Assembly (NCBI GenBank): GCA_041751935.1 | Contig: JBGSIA010000106.1 | Coordinates: 1 to 64,000, forward strand | Length of the DNA: 64,000 bases | Source: JBBSJZ01 sp041751935 | GTDB lineage: Bacteria > Planctomycetota > Planctomycetia > Pirellulales > Pirellulaceae | Reading direction: 5' to 3' | Shown here: piece by piece, positions 51,803 to 60,779 of the stretch | How positions within the stretch are numbered: position 1 is the stretch's first letter | How the letters are laid out: each line of letters begins with the position of its first letter | The notes under the pieces: generated by a model | Seen by the model: only the letters and a program-made list of their open reading frames with translations | What the model was told of the DNA's origin: nothing | Databases searched by the model: none | Position numbers and translations under genes: made by a program

Positions 51803-52777
51803 GTGCCCTCAAGTCCCTTTCTTGTTGTCGTCGGTAGTTTACTTGCGGTCGGGCTGCTGGCCGTCGGCGGCGGGCTGGGATTCCGTATCGGTCGACGATC
51901 GACTGTCGCTGGTCGTGGGGGCGCCGCAAAGGGCGATAACTCCGACGGACTCAGCCCCAGCGAACGCGAGCGGATGGCAGAGCTGTTGCGACAACTCGGG
52001 GCCTGGACGAGTGAGTACTCCGGAAACGTATCCGAATATCAAAACCAACTTGGTGAAATCAGCAAGAGCGTTCGCGGTGGCTTAAGCGGAAACGGCCCAA
52101 GCGGTGGTAGCCCCAGTAGCAGCGAAAACCGCGTGGTCTTGCTGCTCGAGCAAATCATGCACAGCAATTCCCAGTTGCAGAAACGGCTCGACGCCGCGGA
52201 ACGGCAACTGGATAAGCAAACCAAACAAATCGAGTCTTACCTGAGTGAAGCTCGTACGGATGGATTGACAGGACTTTCTAATCGTCGCGCGTTTGACCAG
52301 AAGCTGGACCAAATGTTCGCTGCCTTCCGCAAAGGCGGCAGGTCATTTGCTTTAGCCATTATCGATATTGACCACTTCAAGTCCATCAACGACACGCACG
52401 GACACCAAGCCGGTGACCAAGTTTTGCAGCAAGTTGCCTCGCTGTTGGCCACGGAATTGCGGCAAGCGATGATTGTGGCGCGGTTTGGTGGCGAGGAATT
52501 CGCCGTGATTCTGGATGGACCGCTGCGACAAGCCGCTGAGAAGATGAACCAAGTGCGAAAAACGCTAGCATCCCGTAGACTGGATGCTGGCCCGATTCAA
52601 ATCGAAGTCACCACAAGCGTTGGTGTCGGCGAACCTCGTGACGACATGGTCCCCGGTCCCGTCGTCCGCCGAGCGGACGAGGCATTGTACGCCGCGAAGA
52701 ACATGGGCCGAAATCGAACGTATTTCCACGATGGTCGCAGCCCCATCCTCGTAGGGGCACCGGAGATCAGCCGCTGA
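51803..52777 (+). CDS. Membrane-anchored diguanylate cyclase (GGDEF)
   Basis: A 324-residue protein. An N-terminal helix (FLVVVGSLLAVGLLAVGGGLGF) anchors it; a linker and a coiled coil (NSQLQKRLDAAERQLDKQTKQIE) precede the GGDEF domain from about residue 155. DGLTGLSNRRAF, IDIDHFKSINDTHGHQAGD and RFGGEEFAV are intact, so c-di-GMP synthesis is expected. The inhibitory RxxD site is lost: the Arg at the expected position is followed by Q-A-M, not x-x-Asp. It starts with GTG three bases after glgC. Confidence 0.92.
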   Translation: MPSSPFLVVVGSLLAVGLLAVGGGLGFRIGRRSTVAGRGGAAKGDNSDGLSPSERERMAELLRQLGAWTSEYSGNVSEYQNQLGEISKSVRGGLSGNGPSGGSPSSSENRVVLLLEQIMHSNSQLQKRLDAAERQLDKQTKQIESYLSEARTDGLTGLSNRRAFDQKLDQMFAAFRKGGRSFALAIIDIDHFKSINDTHGHQAGDQVLQQVASLLATELRQAMIVARFGGEEFAVILDGPLRQAAEKMNQVRKTLASRRLDAGPIQIEVTTSVGVGEPRDDMVPGPVVRRADEALYAAKNMGRNRTYFHDGRSPILVGAPEISR

Positions 52778-52837
52778 GCCGATGCTTCGAAACCACCGGC
52801 AGGTTTACCCACTGTTCTGTCCCAACTCAGTAATTCC

Positions 52838-53287
52838 ATGAATCGCATCCTGATCGCTGACGACAACGCCGCCAATCGCGAGCTACTGGAAGCTTACTTG
52901 GTCAACATCGATTGCGAACTCGAAACCGCCGTTGATGGCCAAGACACACTCGATAAGGTCAGTTCGTTCAAGCCCGACTTGGTGCTGCTCGATGTGATGA
53001 TGCCCAAGTTGAGTGGCTTTGAAGTTTGCAAGAAAATTAAAGACGACCCCACCACTCGGCGAGTGATGGTACTTATGGTCACAGCACTCAATGAACTCGG
53101 TGACCACGAACGTGCCGTCCAATCAGGCACTGATGATTTCCTCAGCAAACCCGTCAACAAAATTGAACTGGTTAAGCGTGTCGAAAACATGCTCAAACTA
53201 AAGGGCACCGTCGACGAATTGGAGCGACTTCGCCAGTACATTCAACAAATGGAAGACGACCAGTCCCAGCGTGGCACCTGGTCGTGA
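52838..53287 (+). CDS. Stand-alone response-regulator receiver protein
   Basis: A 149-residue CheY-like protein. The acidic pair Asp8-Asp9, phospho-acceptor Asp52 (VLLDVMMP), Thr82 (VTAL) and Lys104 (SKPV) are all present. The C-terminal 30 residues form a charged coiled coil (VDELERLRQYIQQMEDD), not a DNA-binding output. It is probably an adaptor. The GTG of the ABC ATPase gene overlaps its stop (GTGA), so its level is tied to the exporter. No sensor kinase lies nearby. Confidence 0.92.
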   Translation: MNRILIADDNAANRELLEAYLVNIDCELETAVDGQDTLDKVSSFKPDLVLLDVMMPKLSGFEVCKKIKDDPTTRRVMVLMVTALNELGDHERAVQSGTDDFLSKPVNKIELVKRVENMLKLKGTVDELERLRQYIQQMEDDQSQRGTWS

Positions 53288-54243
53288 TCGATCTTCAAGG
53301 CGTCACCAAAACCTATGGCCGCATCACGGCGCTCAGCGACGTATCGCTGAAGATTTTTCCCGGCGTTACGGGACTACTGGGACCAAACGGCAGTGGCAAA
53401 AGCACCCTCATCAAGGCGCTATTGGGACTGGTACACACACAAGCCGGAAGTGGTCACGTCCTTGGTTACTCGTGGCCCAAGGACGTGCGGGCGATACGCG
53501 ACAACGTTGGCTATTTGCCCGAGGACGATTGCTATATCGCCGGATTAACCGGCATCGAATCAGTAACCCTGATGGCTCGGCTTTCTGGCTTGGTTGGCGG
53601 CGAGGGGCTTCGTCGCGCCCACGAGATGCTCGATTTTTGTGGCTTCGGCGAAGAACGCTACCGTGAAGTTGAATCGTATTCGACAGGGATGCGTCAAAAA
53701 CTAAAATTCACTCAGGCACTGGTCCATGATCCACCGCTGTTGATTTTGGATGAACCCACCACGGGGCTCGATCCCGATCAACGCGCCGCGATGCTCAATC
53801 GAATTCGAAATCTGGCAACCAAGCAGGGAAAATCGGTCATTCTATCGACGCATATTCTGCACGATGTCCGCAGTGTTTGCGACAACGTGGTGATCCTCAT
53901 TCGTGGCGCCGTTCGTGTCGTCGATTCGCTGGAAAACTTAAGCCGTCCCGTGGAACCAACCGTACGAATCGTCGTCGCCGGTGACACTGATGCATTTTCT
54001 CGACGACTTTCGCAATCAGGTTATCGGGTGGAAATCGACGACGAGCAAGGTGGACTTCGCGTCGAAGTGAAAAACACCGATGACGCCAGTTCGCTGTGGC
54101 GGTTAGCTGCAGAGACGAACACGCCGATTCGCGTGCTGGAACCAGCCGTGAACTCCCTGGACAAATTCTTCATGGAAGTTGCTGCAGGCAAACATCGTGA
54201 CATAAGAATTCACAGCCAGGAGCCACCGCATGCCGATTCATGA
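53284..54243 (+). CDS. ABC exporter ATPase (first pair)
   Basis: A 319-residue ATPase. Walker A GPNGSGKST at 33-41, signature YSTGMRQKL, Walker B LLILDEPTTGLDP and the switch in LSTHIL are intact. A C-terminal domain of about 100 residues follows (RIVVAGDTDAFSRRLSQSG...). It begins with GTG overlapping the receiver gene and ends 14 bases inside the permease gene. The transported substrate is unknown. Confidence 0.93.
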   Translation: MIDLQGVTKTYGRITALSDVSLKIFPGVTGLLGPNGSGKSTLIKALLGLVHTQAGSGHVLGYSWPKDVRAIRDNVGYLPEDDCYIAGLTGIESVTLMARLSGLVGGEGLRRAHEMLDFCGFGEERYREVESYSTGMRQKLKFTQALVHDPPLLILDEPTTGLDPDQRAAMLNRIRNLATKQGKSVILSTHILHDVRSVCDNVVILIRGAVRVVDSLENLSRPVEPTVRIVVAGDTDAFSRRLSQSGYRVEIDDEQGGLRVEVKNTDDASSLWRLAAETNTPIRVLEPAVNSLDKFFMEVAAGKHRDIRIHSQEPPHADS

Positions 54244-55225
54244 TCTCGGCTATCGCCGATGGCACGGCAATCGAGCGCCGCAGTTTGTGCGTCCTTGGGT
54301 TGTCGCGCGTAGCGGGATTGCATTGGTCTGGCGACGCCGTTGGCTCAGGATGATGCTGATGCTGGCGTGGTTACCAGTCATTGCACCGGCGTTTGCTTTG
54401 TTTGCTTTTGAGTATTCATCAACGGAACCAGACTTCCAACGTTTCATCGCCACTCTAGTCGCTGGTCCTTTGGGTCAACCGGAACTCGCTCGTCAAGTTG
54501 TCACCGATCCCGATGCGGCTCGGCATCAAGTCTGGTCGACGTTGATCCTTGCGTTCTTTCGTTATCCGCAACTATTTGCCATGGTTGTATTGATCGGACT
54601 CGTTGCGCCGATGCTGGTATCGTACGATTTGCGAACCAAGGCATACTTGATGTACTTCTCACGTCCACTCACACCAACCCAGTACGTGATCGGGAAATCA
54701 GCCGTAATCTGGTTCTTGCTGTCGATGATCGTGACCTTACCCGCGCTGTTGTTGTACGTGCTTGGCGTGCTTCTATCCCCAGACTTTTCCGTGATCAGCC
54801 AGACCTGGGATTTACCGCTGAGAATCCTGGCGTCATCAGCCGTATTGATGATTCCGACGACTGCATTAGCAATGGGCTACTCGTCGTTAACTAGCGAAAG
54901 CCGGTATGCCACTTTTGCTTGGTTTGCGACTTGGGCGATGGGATTTGTGGCCTACCAAGTACTGACGTTCGCACCGGCAGCGGCGAGCGGTCGACGACCC
55001 ACAAGTCGCAATCGGGGAAACGTTGACTGGGAGGCTCTGGGCGTTGATCTTGATCGCTGGCGTTTGCTATCGCCCTATCATACGCTGGGCAAAGTCCAGG
55101 CTTGGATATTCGATCTGGATACGACCTCTGCCAGCATCGTACCGGCACTCACAGTGCTCGGTGGGATTACAATCGTCGGCTTTTGGATCGTCCGTCGCCG
55201 GATCATCGCGAGGTTGAGCGTATGA
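54230..55225 (+). CDS. ABC exporter permease (first pair)
   Basis: A 331-residue membrane protein with about six helices (WLRMMLMLAWLPVIAPAFALFAF; LFAMVVLIGLVAPMLVSYDL; AVIWFLLSMIVTLPALLLYVLGVLL; LASSAVLMIPTTALAMGY; ATFAWFATWAMGFVAYQVL; SIVPALTVLGGITIVGFWIV). The YDLRTKAYLMYFSRPLTPTQYVIGK loop resembles ABC-2 permeases. It shares bases with both neighbours: 14 with the ATPase and four (ATGA) with the next ATPase. Confidence 0.85.
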   Translation: MPIHDLGYRRWHGNRAPQFVRPWVVARSGIALVWRRRWLRMMLMLAWLPVIAPAFALFAFEYSSTEPDFQRFIATLVAGPLGQPELARQVVTDPDAARHQVWSTLILAFFRYPQLFAMVVLIGLVAPMLVSYDLRTKAYLMYFSRPLTPTQYVIGKSAVIWFLLSMIVTLPALLLYVLGVLLSPDFSVISQTWDLPLRILASSAVLMIPTTALAMGYSSLTSESRYATFAWFATWAMGFVAYQVLTFAPAAASGRRPTSRNRGNVDWEALGVDLDRWRLLSPYHTLGKVQAWIFDLDTTSASIVPALTVLGGITIVGFWIVRRRIIARLSV

Positions 55226-56157
55226 TCGAGCTGACCAATACCACTAAGATGTACGGCAACGTCGTCGGTGTGAACGATATCACCCTCTCGCTGCCCTCCG
55301 GTGCGTATGGACTGATCGGTCCGAATGGTTCGGGCAAAACAACGTTGATTAACTTGCTGATCGGTCAATTGCGTCCAACCCTCGGCACAGTTCGTATGTT
55401 TGGAGTTGCTCCTTCGAGAGACCGTCGCGTGCTCCGGCGCATCGGTTTGTGCCCCGCAACAGATGTCCTGTATCCGAACGTCTCAGCATGGGAGTGGGTA
55501 CAGTATCAGGTGCGTTTGCACGGGATTGCTCGCAGTGCTTGCCGTCGATTGGCCGAGTCCGCCTTGGAAACGGTCGGCATGACGGATGTGATGCGACGTC
55601 CGATGGGAACGTACTCGCTTGGCATGCGCCAGCGAACCAAAATCGCGCAAGCTATCGCTCACCAACCCGAGTTATTGATTCTCGACGAACCCTACAACGG
55701 CCTGGACCCAGTCGGACGAAGCGAGATGACAAGACTGCTCAAAGATTGGGCCGCCTCTGGACGTGGATTGCTGTTTGCTAGCCACGTGTTGCAGGAAATC
55801 GAGTCGATCACCTCTTCCTTCTTGCTTATCTTTGGCGGGCGGCTGCTTGCGTCAGGCACAGCCAGCGAGATCGAATCGATCCTCGCTGATACACCGCAGG
55901 AAATTCGCATCACAGGGCCGGATGCGGCGCGGCTGATTCATCGTTTCGCCGATGTGGAGTGGGTCGATTCGCTGCAATTGACCGACGGTCGCACGGAACT
56001 GCGCGTATCGTTGCGAGACCCGACGCAGCTTTACAACCAGATTGCCAGTTGGATTGAAGCCGACTCGTTACGAATCACACGCGTTACGGCTGCCGACGGA
56101 AATCTGACGGCGTTGTTCGAATCGTTGCTTCGTCACCATCGTGGAGAAGTCCTATGA
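55222..56157 (+). CDS. ABC exporter ATPase (second pair)
   Basis: A 311-residue ATPase from the ATG at 55222, which overlaps the preceding stop. Walker A GPNGSGKTT near 33, signature YSLGMRQRT, Walker B LLILDEPYNGLDP (Tyr in place of the usual Thr/Ser) and SHVLQE. The frame upstream to 55102 lies inside the permease gene. Its C-terminal domain (ILADTPQEIRITGPDAARLI...) differs from that of the first ATPase. Two ATPase/permease pairs in a row suggest a hetero-assembly or two related exporters. Confidence 0.92.
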   Translation: MIELTNTTKMYGNVVGVNDITLSLPSGAYGLIGPNGSGKTTLINLLIGQLRPTLGTVRMFGVAPSRDRRVLRRIGLCPATDVLYPNVSAWEWVQYQVRLHGIARSACRRLAESALETVGMTDVMRRPMGTYSLGMRQRTKIAQAIAHQPELLILDEPYNGLDPVGRSEMTRLLKDWAASGRGLLFASHVLQEIESITSSFLLIFGGRLLASGTASEIESILADTPQEIRITGPDAARLIHRFADVEWVDSLQLTDGRTELRVSLRDPTQLYNQIASWIEADSLRITRVTAADGNLTALFESLLRHHRGEVL

Positions 56158-56921
56158 ACGCGTTGAGCCTACCGCTGGATGTGATGTGGTTCGAGCTGCG
56201 ACGTTCGTTAACGATCGGACGACTGGCGATGTGGGTGGTGTTGGTCGCCTTTCCAGTCGCATTGATCGCTACTCTACGCGTCGTGACGGAAACCACCGCG
56301 ATCGAACCCATTGGTATCACGCTGTACTTTCTCGTTCCCGAAGTCACGTGCCTGCTGGGGCTGTTGCTTTGGGCAACGCCTGCGATCAGCACCGAGATCG
56401 AAGGTCAAACGTGGGTTTATCTCGTGCTTCGCCGCTCGGGACGCCGCACCGTTTTACTAGGAAAGTACCTCACCGCAGTACTATGGACCCTCGCTGCGGC
56501 TTGGCTGGCAATCGGCTTGAGCATGTTGTTTCTTGGCCCAGCCGCCAGCCTGCAGTTATTGTGGGTGATGCTGGTTCTGGCGACGCTTTCGTGTCTCGCT
56601 CATGCCGCATTGTTTGTATTGATCGGGGTCATCTTTTATCGACGCACGATGGCGTCGGCGGTGATGTACACCATGGCGGTCGAATACGGCTTGTCCTTTG
56701 TACCTGCAGTGGTCAACAAGTTTACGATCAACTATCGCTTGCGTGGATTGCTGGCGCACTGGATGGATTGGGAGATGGCTCGTACGCGCGCCGAGAACGT
56801 CTTCGGCAGTGAGCCGCCTGGAACGCATCTGCTTGTATTGCTGGCGATCACGATCACCTTCTTGGGAATCGCCTTCTATCGAGTTGAACGGACTGAGTAC
56901 CCAACACAACAGGAAGGCTAA
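56154..56921 (+). CDS. ABC exporter permease (second pair)
   Basis: A 255-residue membrane protein with about six helices (LAMWVVLVAFPVALIATL; LYFLVPEVTCLLGLLLWATPA; YLTAVLWTLAAAWLAIGLSMLFL; LLWVMLVLATLSCLAHAALFVLIGVIFY; TMAVEYGLSFVPAVV; LLVLLAITITFLGIAF). STEIEGQTWVYLVLRRSGRRTVLLGKY is the permease-ATPase contact region. ATGA overlap joins it to the preceding ATPase. It is last in the plus-strand run. Confidence 0.85.
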   Translation: MNALSLPLDVMWFELRRSLTIGRLAMWVVLVAFPVALIATLRVVTETTAIEPIGITLYFLVPEVTCLLGLLLWATPAISTEIEGQTWVYLVLRRSGRRTVLLGKYLTAVLWTLAAAWLAIGLSMLFLGPAASLQLLWVMLVLATLSCLAHAALFVLIGVIFYRRTMASAVMYTMAVEYGLSFVPAVVNKFTINYRLRGLLAHWMDWEMARTRAENVFGSEPPGTHLLVLLAITITFLGIAFYRVERTEYPTQQEG

Positions 56922-57060
56922 TCAGAAACGGGGAGAGGTGAGTTTTTGTGGTGTCAACCTGTGATGATGCGTGAAACTGAATTTGACTGTAAAATTTCTA
57001 GAGTACACAAATGCCAAACTGATCTCCTTCTCCTTTTTTGCGTCCCAATGACGTTGTGCG

Positions 57061-57690
57061 ATGTTGCAAAACTCACCGGATACCGACCGACTGCTTGATC
57101 TTGCGGAGGATGGTGACCTCGAAGCGAGAAACCAACTACTGGATCGACATCGCACTCGACTGCGCCAATTGGCTGCGATGCGGATGGATCAGAGGCTGGC
57201 AAATCGGGTCGATCCCTCGGACATCGTTCAGGAAACTATGGTGGATGCGTTCCGGCGGCTACCAGGATACCTACGAGATCGACCGTTGCCGTTCTATATC
57301 TGGCTTCGAGGGATCGCTTGGAACCGCTTGATAGATATACATCGAAAGCACATTCTCAGTGTTCGTCGAACGGTAACTCGAGAAACGCCCATCGCATTGG
57401 GACTCGCCCAACAGGCCTCAGGTTCACTCCTTGCGCAGTTGACGTTACTAGGCACCGCTCCGCTACAATCTTTAGTTGAGGGAGAAATACGAGAGCGTAT
57501 GCAAAAAGGCTTAGAGTCGCTTCCAGAGATCGACCGAGAAGTGCTAATTCTTAGGCACCTTGAGTCACTTTCTGTCGCAGAAACGGCTGCGGTCTTGAAT
57601 GTCCCAGAAGGGACGGTCAAGTCACGTCATGCTCGCGCCTTAGAACGAATGCGCAAAGTACTCATGGGCGACGATGATGGTGAGCAATGA
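57061..57690 (+). CDS. ECF-type RNA polymerase sigma factor
   Basis: A 209-residue sigma factor. Region 2 is at about 50-105 (DPSDIVQETMVDAFRRLPGYLRDRPLPFYIWLRGIAWNRLIDIHRKH, key residues D52, D54, E58, W81, R83). Region 4 is at about 150-200 (LESLPEIDREVLILRHLESLSVAETAAVLNVPEGTVKSRHARALERMR, with the HTH at the end). The linker is longer than usual. No anti-sigma gene is next to it; instead a Ser/Thr kinase follows, as in planctomycete ECF-STK pairs. The stop overlaps an ATG (ATGA) of the downstream reading frame. Confidence 0.93.
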   Translation: MLQNSPDTDRLLDLAEDGDLEARNQLLDRHRTRLRQLAAMRMDQRLANRVDPSDIVQETMVDAFRRLPGYLRDRPLPFYIWLRGIAWNRLIDIHRKHILSVRRTVTRETPIALGLAQQASGSLLAQLTLLGTAPLQSLVEGEIRERMQKGLESLPEIDREVLILRHLESLSVAETAAVLNVPEGTVKSRHARALERMRKVLMGDDDGEQ

Positions 57691-57811
57691 CGCATTCGTC
57701 ACAAACTGTCGCGAAGGATGACGCTGGTACAGACCTCGCCTTTACGACGCGATTGAATGGCTGACCGATCAATGCCAACAAGGCCAGCGGATCGACTTCT
57801 CTGATGTCATC

Positions 57812-60370
57812 TTGCGCTATCCCCAGTTTGCCACGCGACTGGAAGCAATCTTGCCCACGTTGCAACTGATCGGTGAGGTGGGCACATCAGTCTCTGGGTT
57901 ATTTGCCGATTTTCGCATTAAGCGAGTAATTGGTCGCGGTGGCATGGGCGTGGTATACGAAGCCGAGCAAATTTCATTGTCGCGCACTGTAGCACTCAAA
58001 ATATTGCCAATGGCGGCGATCTTGCCTGAACGCCAGATCCAACGATTTAAGCATGAAGCCCGCGCTGCAGCCGCTCTGCAACACTCCCACATCGTGCCGA
58101 TCTATGCAGTTGGATTCGAAAACGGCGTTCATTACTTTTCGATGCAGTACATCGAAGGGACGACACTTGCACATGACTCGCATTCAAATGACCAGCCCCA
58201 GCTCTCGGCCGCCAATAAAGACCATTGGAAACGAGTTGCGGAGATTGGTATTCAAATCGCCGAAGCGCTTGACTACGCCCACGATCTGGGAGTGATTCAC
58301 CGCGATGTTAAACCCGCGAACTTATTGGTAGACACCTTTGGTAAAGTCTGGTTGGCTGATTTTGGCTTGGCCCACTTGGAAACTGAACCAGCGCTCACGA
58401 TGACCGGCGCCATCATCGGAACCCTCCGGTACATGAGCCCTGAGCAAGCGAGCGGTGAATCTGGTGTTGTCGACCATCGGACCGACATCTATTCATTTGG
58501 CATAACGCTTTACGAATTGGTCACGAGAAAGACTGCGTTCGAGCATCCCGATCGGTTGCAACTCCTCAAAAAAGTTCTTGAATGCCAGCCATTGCTCCCG
58601 CGCAAGATCAATTCTGAAATCCCCATTGACCTCGAGACGATTTTGCTCAAGGCGATTGCGAAAGATTCTCGCGATCGATATCCGTCCGCACGAGCATTTA
58701 GCGACGACTTGCGTCGTTTCTTACAACATCGTCCTTCGTTAGCAATGCGTCCGACGCTGTCCGAGCGATTTGTTCGCTGGTCCAAGCGACATGTCAAAGT
58801 TTTGATAGCGGCGACGGCCTATTCGTTCTTTTTGACCGTTGGACTGGCGATTGCCTCAGGCCTAGTATGGCAAGCTCAAGGCCGAACGCAGGCAGTCCAT
58901 GGACGTGCGATTAACGCTCTGCAGTTTGCCAACCTCCAACGAGAGGAAGCGGATCTGCAAAGCCAGAATGCGAAGCGATTGGCGTTTAAGTTGGCGTTCG
59001 ATCGGGGGCTTAGCTTGTGCGAGCAAGGCGATCTCGCTCCCGGAGTTTTGTGGCTCGCCCGCGCATTGGAATTGGTACCCGATGACCAACCGCGTTTGCA
59101 ATCTATTGTCCGGTTGAATCTACGCGAATGGTCCCAGCGACTTGCTCCGCTCGCGAGCTTCCATCGGTTGGCCAAAGGGAGTTTTGTCAACGCCATCGCC
59201 ATGGATACAAAGTCACACCAAATCGCGATTGGAACGGGCCAAGTCGTCGAGGTATGGGATGTCGCACGCAAGCCATCGGCCAGCATACCTATTGAATTTC
59301 ACTCGAACGTGACCGCACTGGCGTTTAGTCCCGAAGGGCAATCGCTATTAGTCGGGACCGCAGATGGCAAAACGCTGTTCACTGCGATTCACCGGACCGA
59401 GTTTGCGACAGATCTTGTCCAGGTTCGTGATGCAGTGACGGGCCACGTGTTGCAAGAAATTGACGCCGAACACACGATCCAATTCATGACCCTTAGCCGA
59501 AACGGAAAGCAGTTGGTAACTGCCGGCAAGAATGAAATTCGCATTTGGAGCGTCGAGAAGACAATTTTACTTTCTAAGAAGACTGTCATCCCAGACGCGA
59601 TTTACTCCCTGGAAATTAGCCCTGATGCGAGTTTCGTCGCAGTTGGTGTGAAAAATCAAGTACAACTGCTCAATACCGATTCACTATTGCCCAGCGCCGC
59701 GCCGCTTACGCATTACGGAGACGTTCATTGTTTGAAGGTATCGGCCGATGGCTGGACACTTTTCTCGGCTTCGGAATCGTCGAGTCACTGCTGGGATTTG
59801 AAGACGGGACAGAGGCTCTGTACTTTAGCACCCTTTGAATTTCCAGTAACTGATGCAGTGATTTCGGATGATCGACAATCTATCGTCATCGCCGACATGC
59901 GAGGCCGAGTCTTCCGTCACGAGTTGCTCAGTGGAAAGCGGACGATGGAACTACTTCGGAAAACTTTCCAATCACGTGCGGTTGCGTTTCATCCAGGTGG
60001 AGAGACAGCGATGACCGTCGGGGGTGACGGAAAGGCGAAAATTTTTTATCTCGAAACGGGACATCCAATCGGTAGTAGCCGACAACATTACGGTACGGTT
60101 TCAACAATTGCGTTTGCACAAGACGCTGGCCTAGTCGCCACTTTAGTGCCATCTGGTTTGCCCATCGAACCTGCTCGTGACATCCAAGTCGGTAACCTAT
60201 CCGAAGAGATTGCGGGTGCGCCCGAGGAGATATCTCGTTGGGTACAAGTGACGACCGGGATGGAGCTCGACCAAGAAGAGGTGCCCACCCTGCTGACGCC
60301 TGAAGTATGGCAAAAGAGAAAACTGGAAATGACGATCGAGCAAACGCTTGAGCATTTAGTTAATCCCTGA
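57812..60370 (+). CDS. Ser/Thr protein kinase with WD40-like repeats; 5' end probably frameshifted
   Basis: An 852-residue product from the first usable codon (TTG at 57812). Kinase domain: glycine loop GRGGMGVVYEA at 41-51, Lys63, HRDVKPANLL at 163-172, DFGLA at 183-187 and MSPEQA. A transmembrane helix at about 330-352 (VLIAATAYSFFLTVGLAIASG) separates it from a C-terminal half of tandem beta-propeller repeats (about residues 460-800: ALAFSPEGQSLLVGTADGK; YSLEISPDASFVAVGVKNQ; AVAFHPGGETAMTVGGDGK). Coding signal continues in frame upstream to about 57722 (AIEWLTDQCQQGQRIDFSDVIL), but the ATG coupled to the sigma factor at 57687 is in a different frame, so a one-base shift probably lies between. 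Confidence 0.85.
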   Translation: MRYPQFATRLEAILPTLQLIGEVGTSVSGLFADFRIKRVIGRGGMGVVYEAEQISLSRTVALKILPMAAILPERQIQRFKHEARAAAALQHSHIVPIYAVGFENGVHYFSMQYIEGTTLAHDSHSNDQPQLSAANKDHWKRVAEIGIQIAEALDYAHDLGVIHRDVKPANLLVDTFGKVWLADFGLAHLETEPALTMTGAIIGTLRYMSPEQASGESGVVDHRTDIYSFGITLYELVTRKTAFEHPDRLQLLKKVLECQPLLPRKINSEIPIDLETILLKAIAKDSRDRYPSARAFSDDLRRFLQHRPSLAMRPTLSERFVRWSKRHVKVLIAATAYSFFLTVGLAIASGLVWQAQGRTQAVHGRAINALQFANLQREEADLQSQNAKRLAFKLAFDRGLSLCEQGDLAPGVLWLARALELVPDDQPRLQSIVRLNLREWSQRLAPLASFHRLAKGSFVNAIAMDTKSHQIAIGTGQVVEVWDVARKPSASIPIEFHSNVTALAFSPEGQSLLVGTADGKTLFTAIHRTEFATDLVQVRDAVTGHVLQEIDAEHTIQFMTLSRNGKQLVTAGKNEIRIWSVEKTILLSKKTVIPDAIYSLEISPDASFVAVGVKNQVQLLNTDSLLPSAAPLTHYGDVHCLKVSADGWTLFSASESSSHCWDLKTGQRLCTLAPFEFPVTDAVISDDRQSIVIADMRGRVFRHELLSGKRTMELLRKTFQSRAVAFHPGGETAMTVGGDGKAKIFYLETGHPIGSSRQHYGTVSTIAFAQDAGLVATLVPSGLPIEPARDIQVGNLSEEIAGAPEEISRWVQVTTGMELDQEEVPTLLTPEVWQKRKLEMTIEQTLEHLVNP

Positions 60371-60779
60371 TTCAACACCCCACGTGCTCCGGACGTTGGC
60401 CGCAATTCATCGGACCAAAGGTCCAATCGTTTACCTAGCCCAGCTCAACGGGCTGGGTACGAGGAACGCAAATATCCGTAAACGCTGAAAGCCCGGTCGT
60501 TTGCGTACTGTTGCACGACAGGCACGAAAATGACCGGGCCGTTGGCTCTGGGACCGTCTCTCATCAACCCTTTACCCAGGCCGATGGCCTGGGCTAGGCA
60601 AATGACCAGGCCGTTGGCCCTGGGAACGACGATCACCAACGAACTTTTCTTTCTCGCAAAAACTTGGAACCTGCTGGAATTTTCTGCGTGTTTAGCAGAA
60701 GCCGTTTATGCGCCAATTGAACGCCATCGCGCGTCCTCCTAGGTCTCGGCTTCCTTCATCATGTGAGAAGAAACACTGA
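60371..60779. other. 409-base intergenic region filled with hairpin repeats
   Basis: Between the kinase stop and the acyl-AMP ligase start. It contains three or four inverted sequences: CCCAGC/GCTGGG (60439-60457), a G/C-rich imperfect one near 60537-60554, CCCAGGCC/GGCCTGGG (60575-60593, three-base loop) and CCAGGCC/GGCCCTGG (60610-60627). Open frames here run through the repeats and are not gene-like. A promoter for the ligase would lie in the last 150 bases. Confidence 0.5.
60439..60627. repeat. Cluster of REP-like hairpins
   Basis: Several short hairpins built around CCCAG(G)C cores with three- to seven-base loops (60439-60457, 60575-60593, 60610-60627). The same core occurs in the hairpin at 48665. 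They probably belong to a repeated intergenic family. Confidence 0.6.

Noticed and set aside
56983..57009. Possible sigma70 promoter before the ECF sigma gene (TTGACT ... TACACA)
   Set aside because: Spacing is 15 bases and the -10 match is poor; the region may carry an ECF-type promoter, but I cannot define one.
60530..60742. 70-codon frame in the intergenic region before the acyl-AMP ligase
   Set aside because: It is built largely from the hairpin repeats (MTGPLALGP.. and MTRPLALG..) and has no ribosome site.
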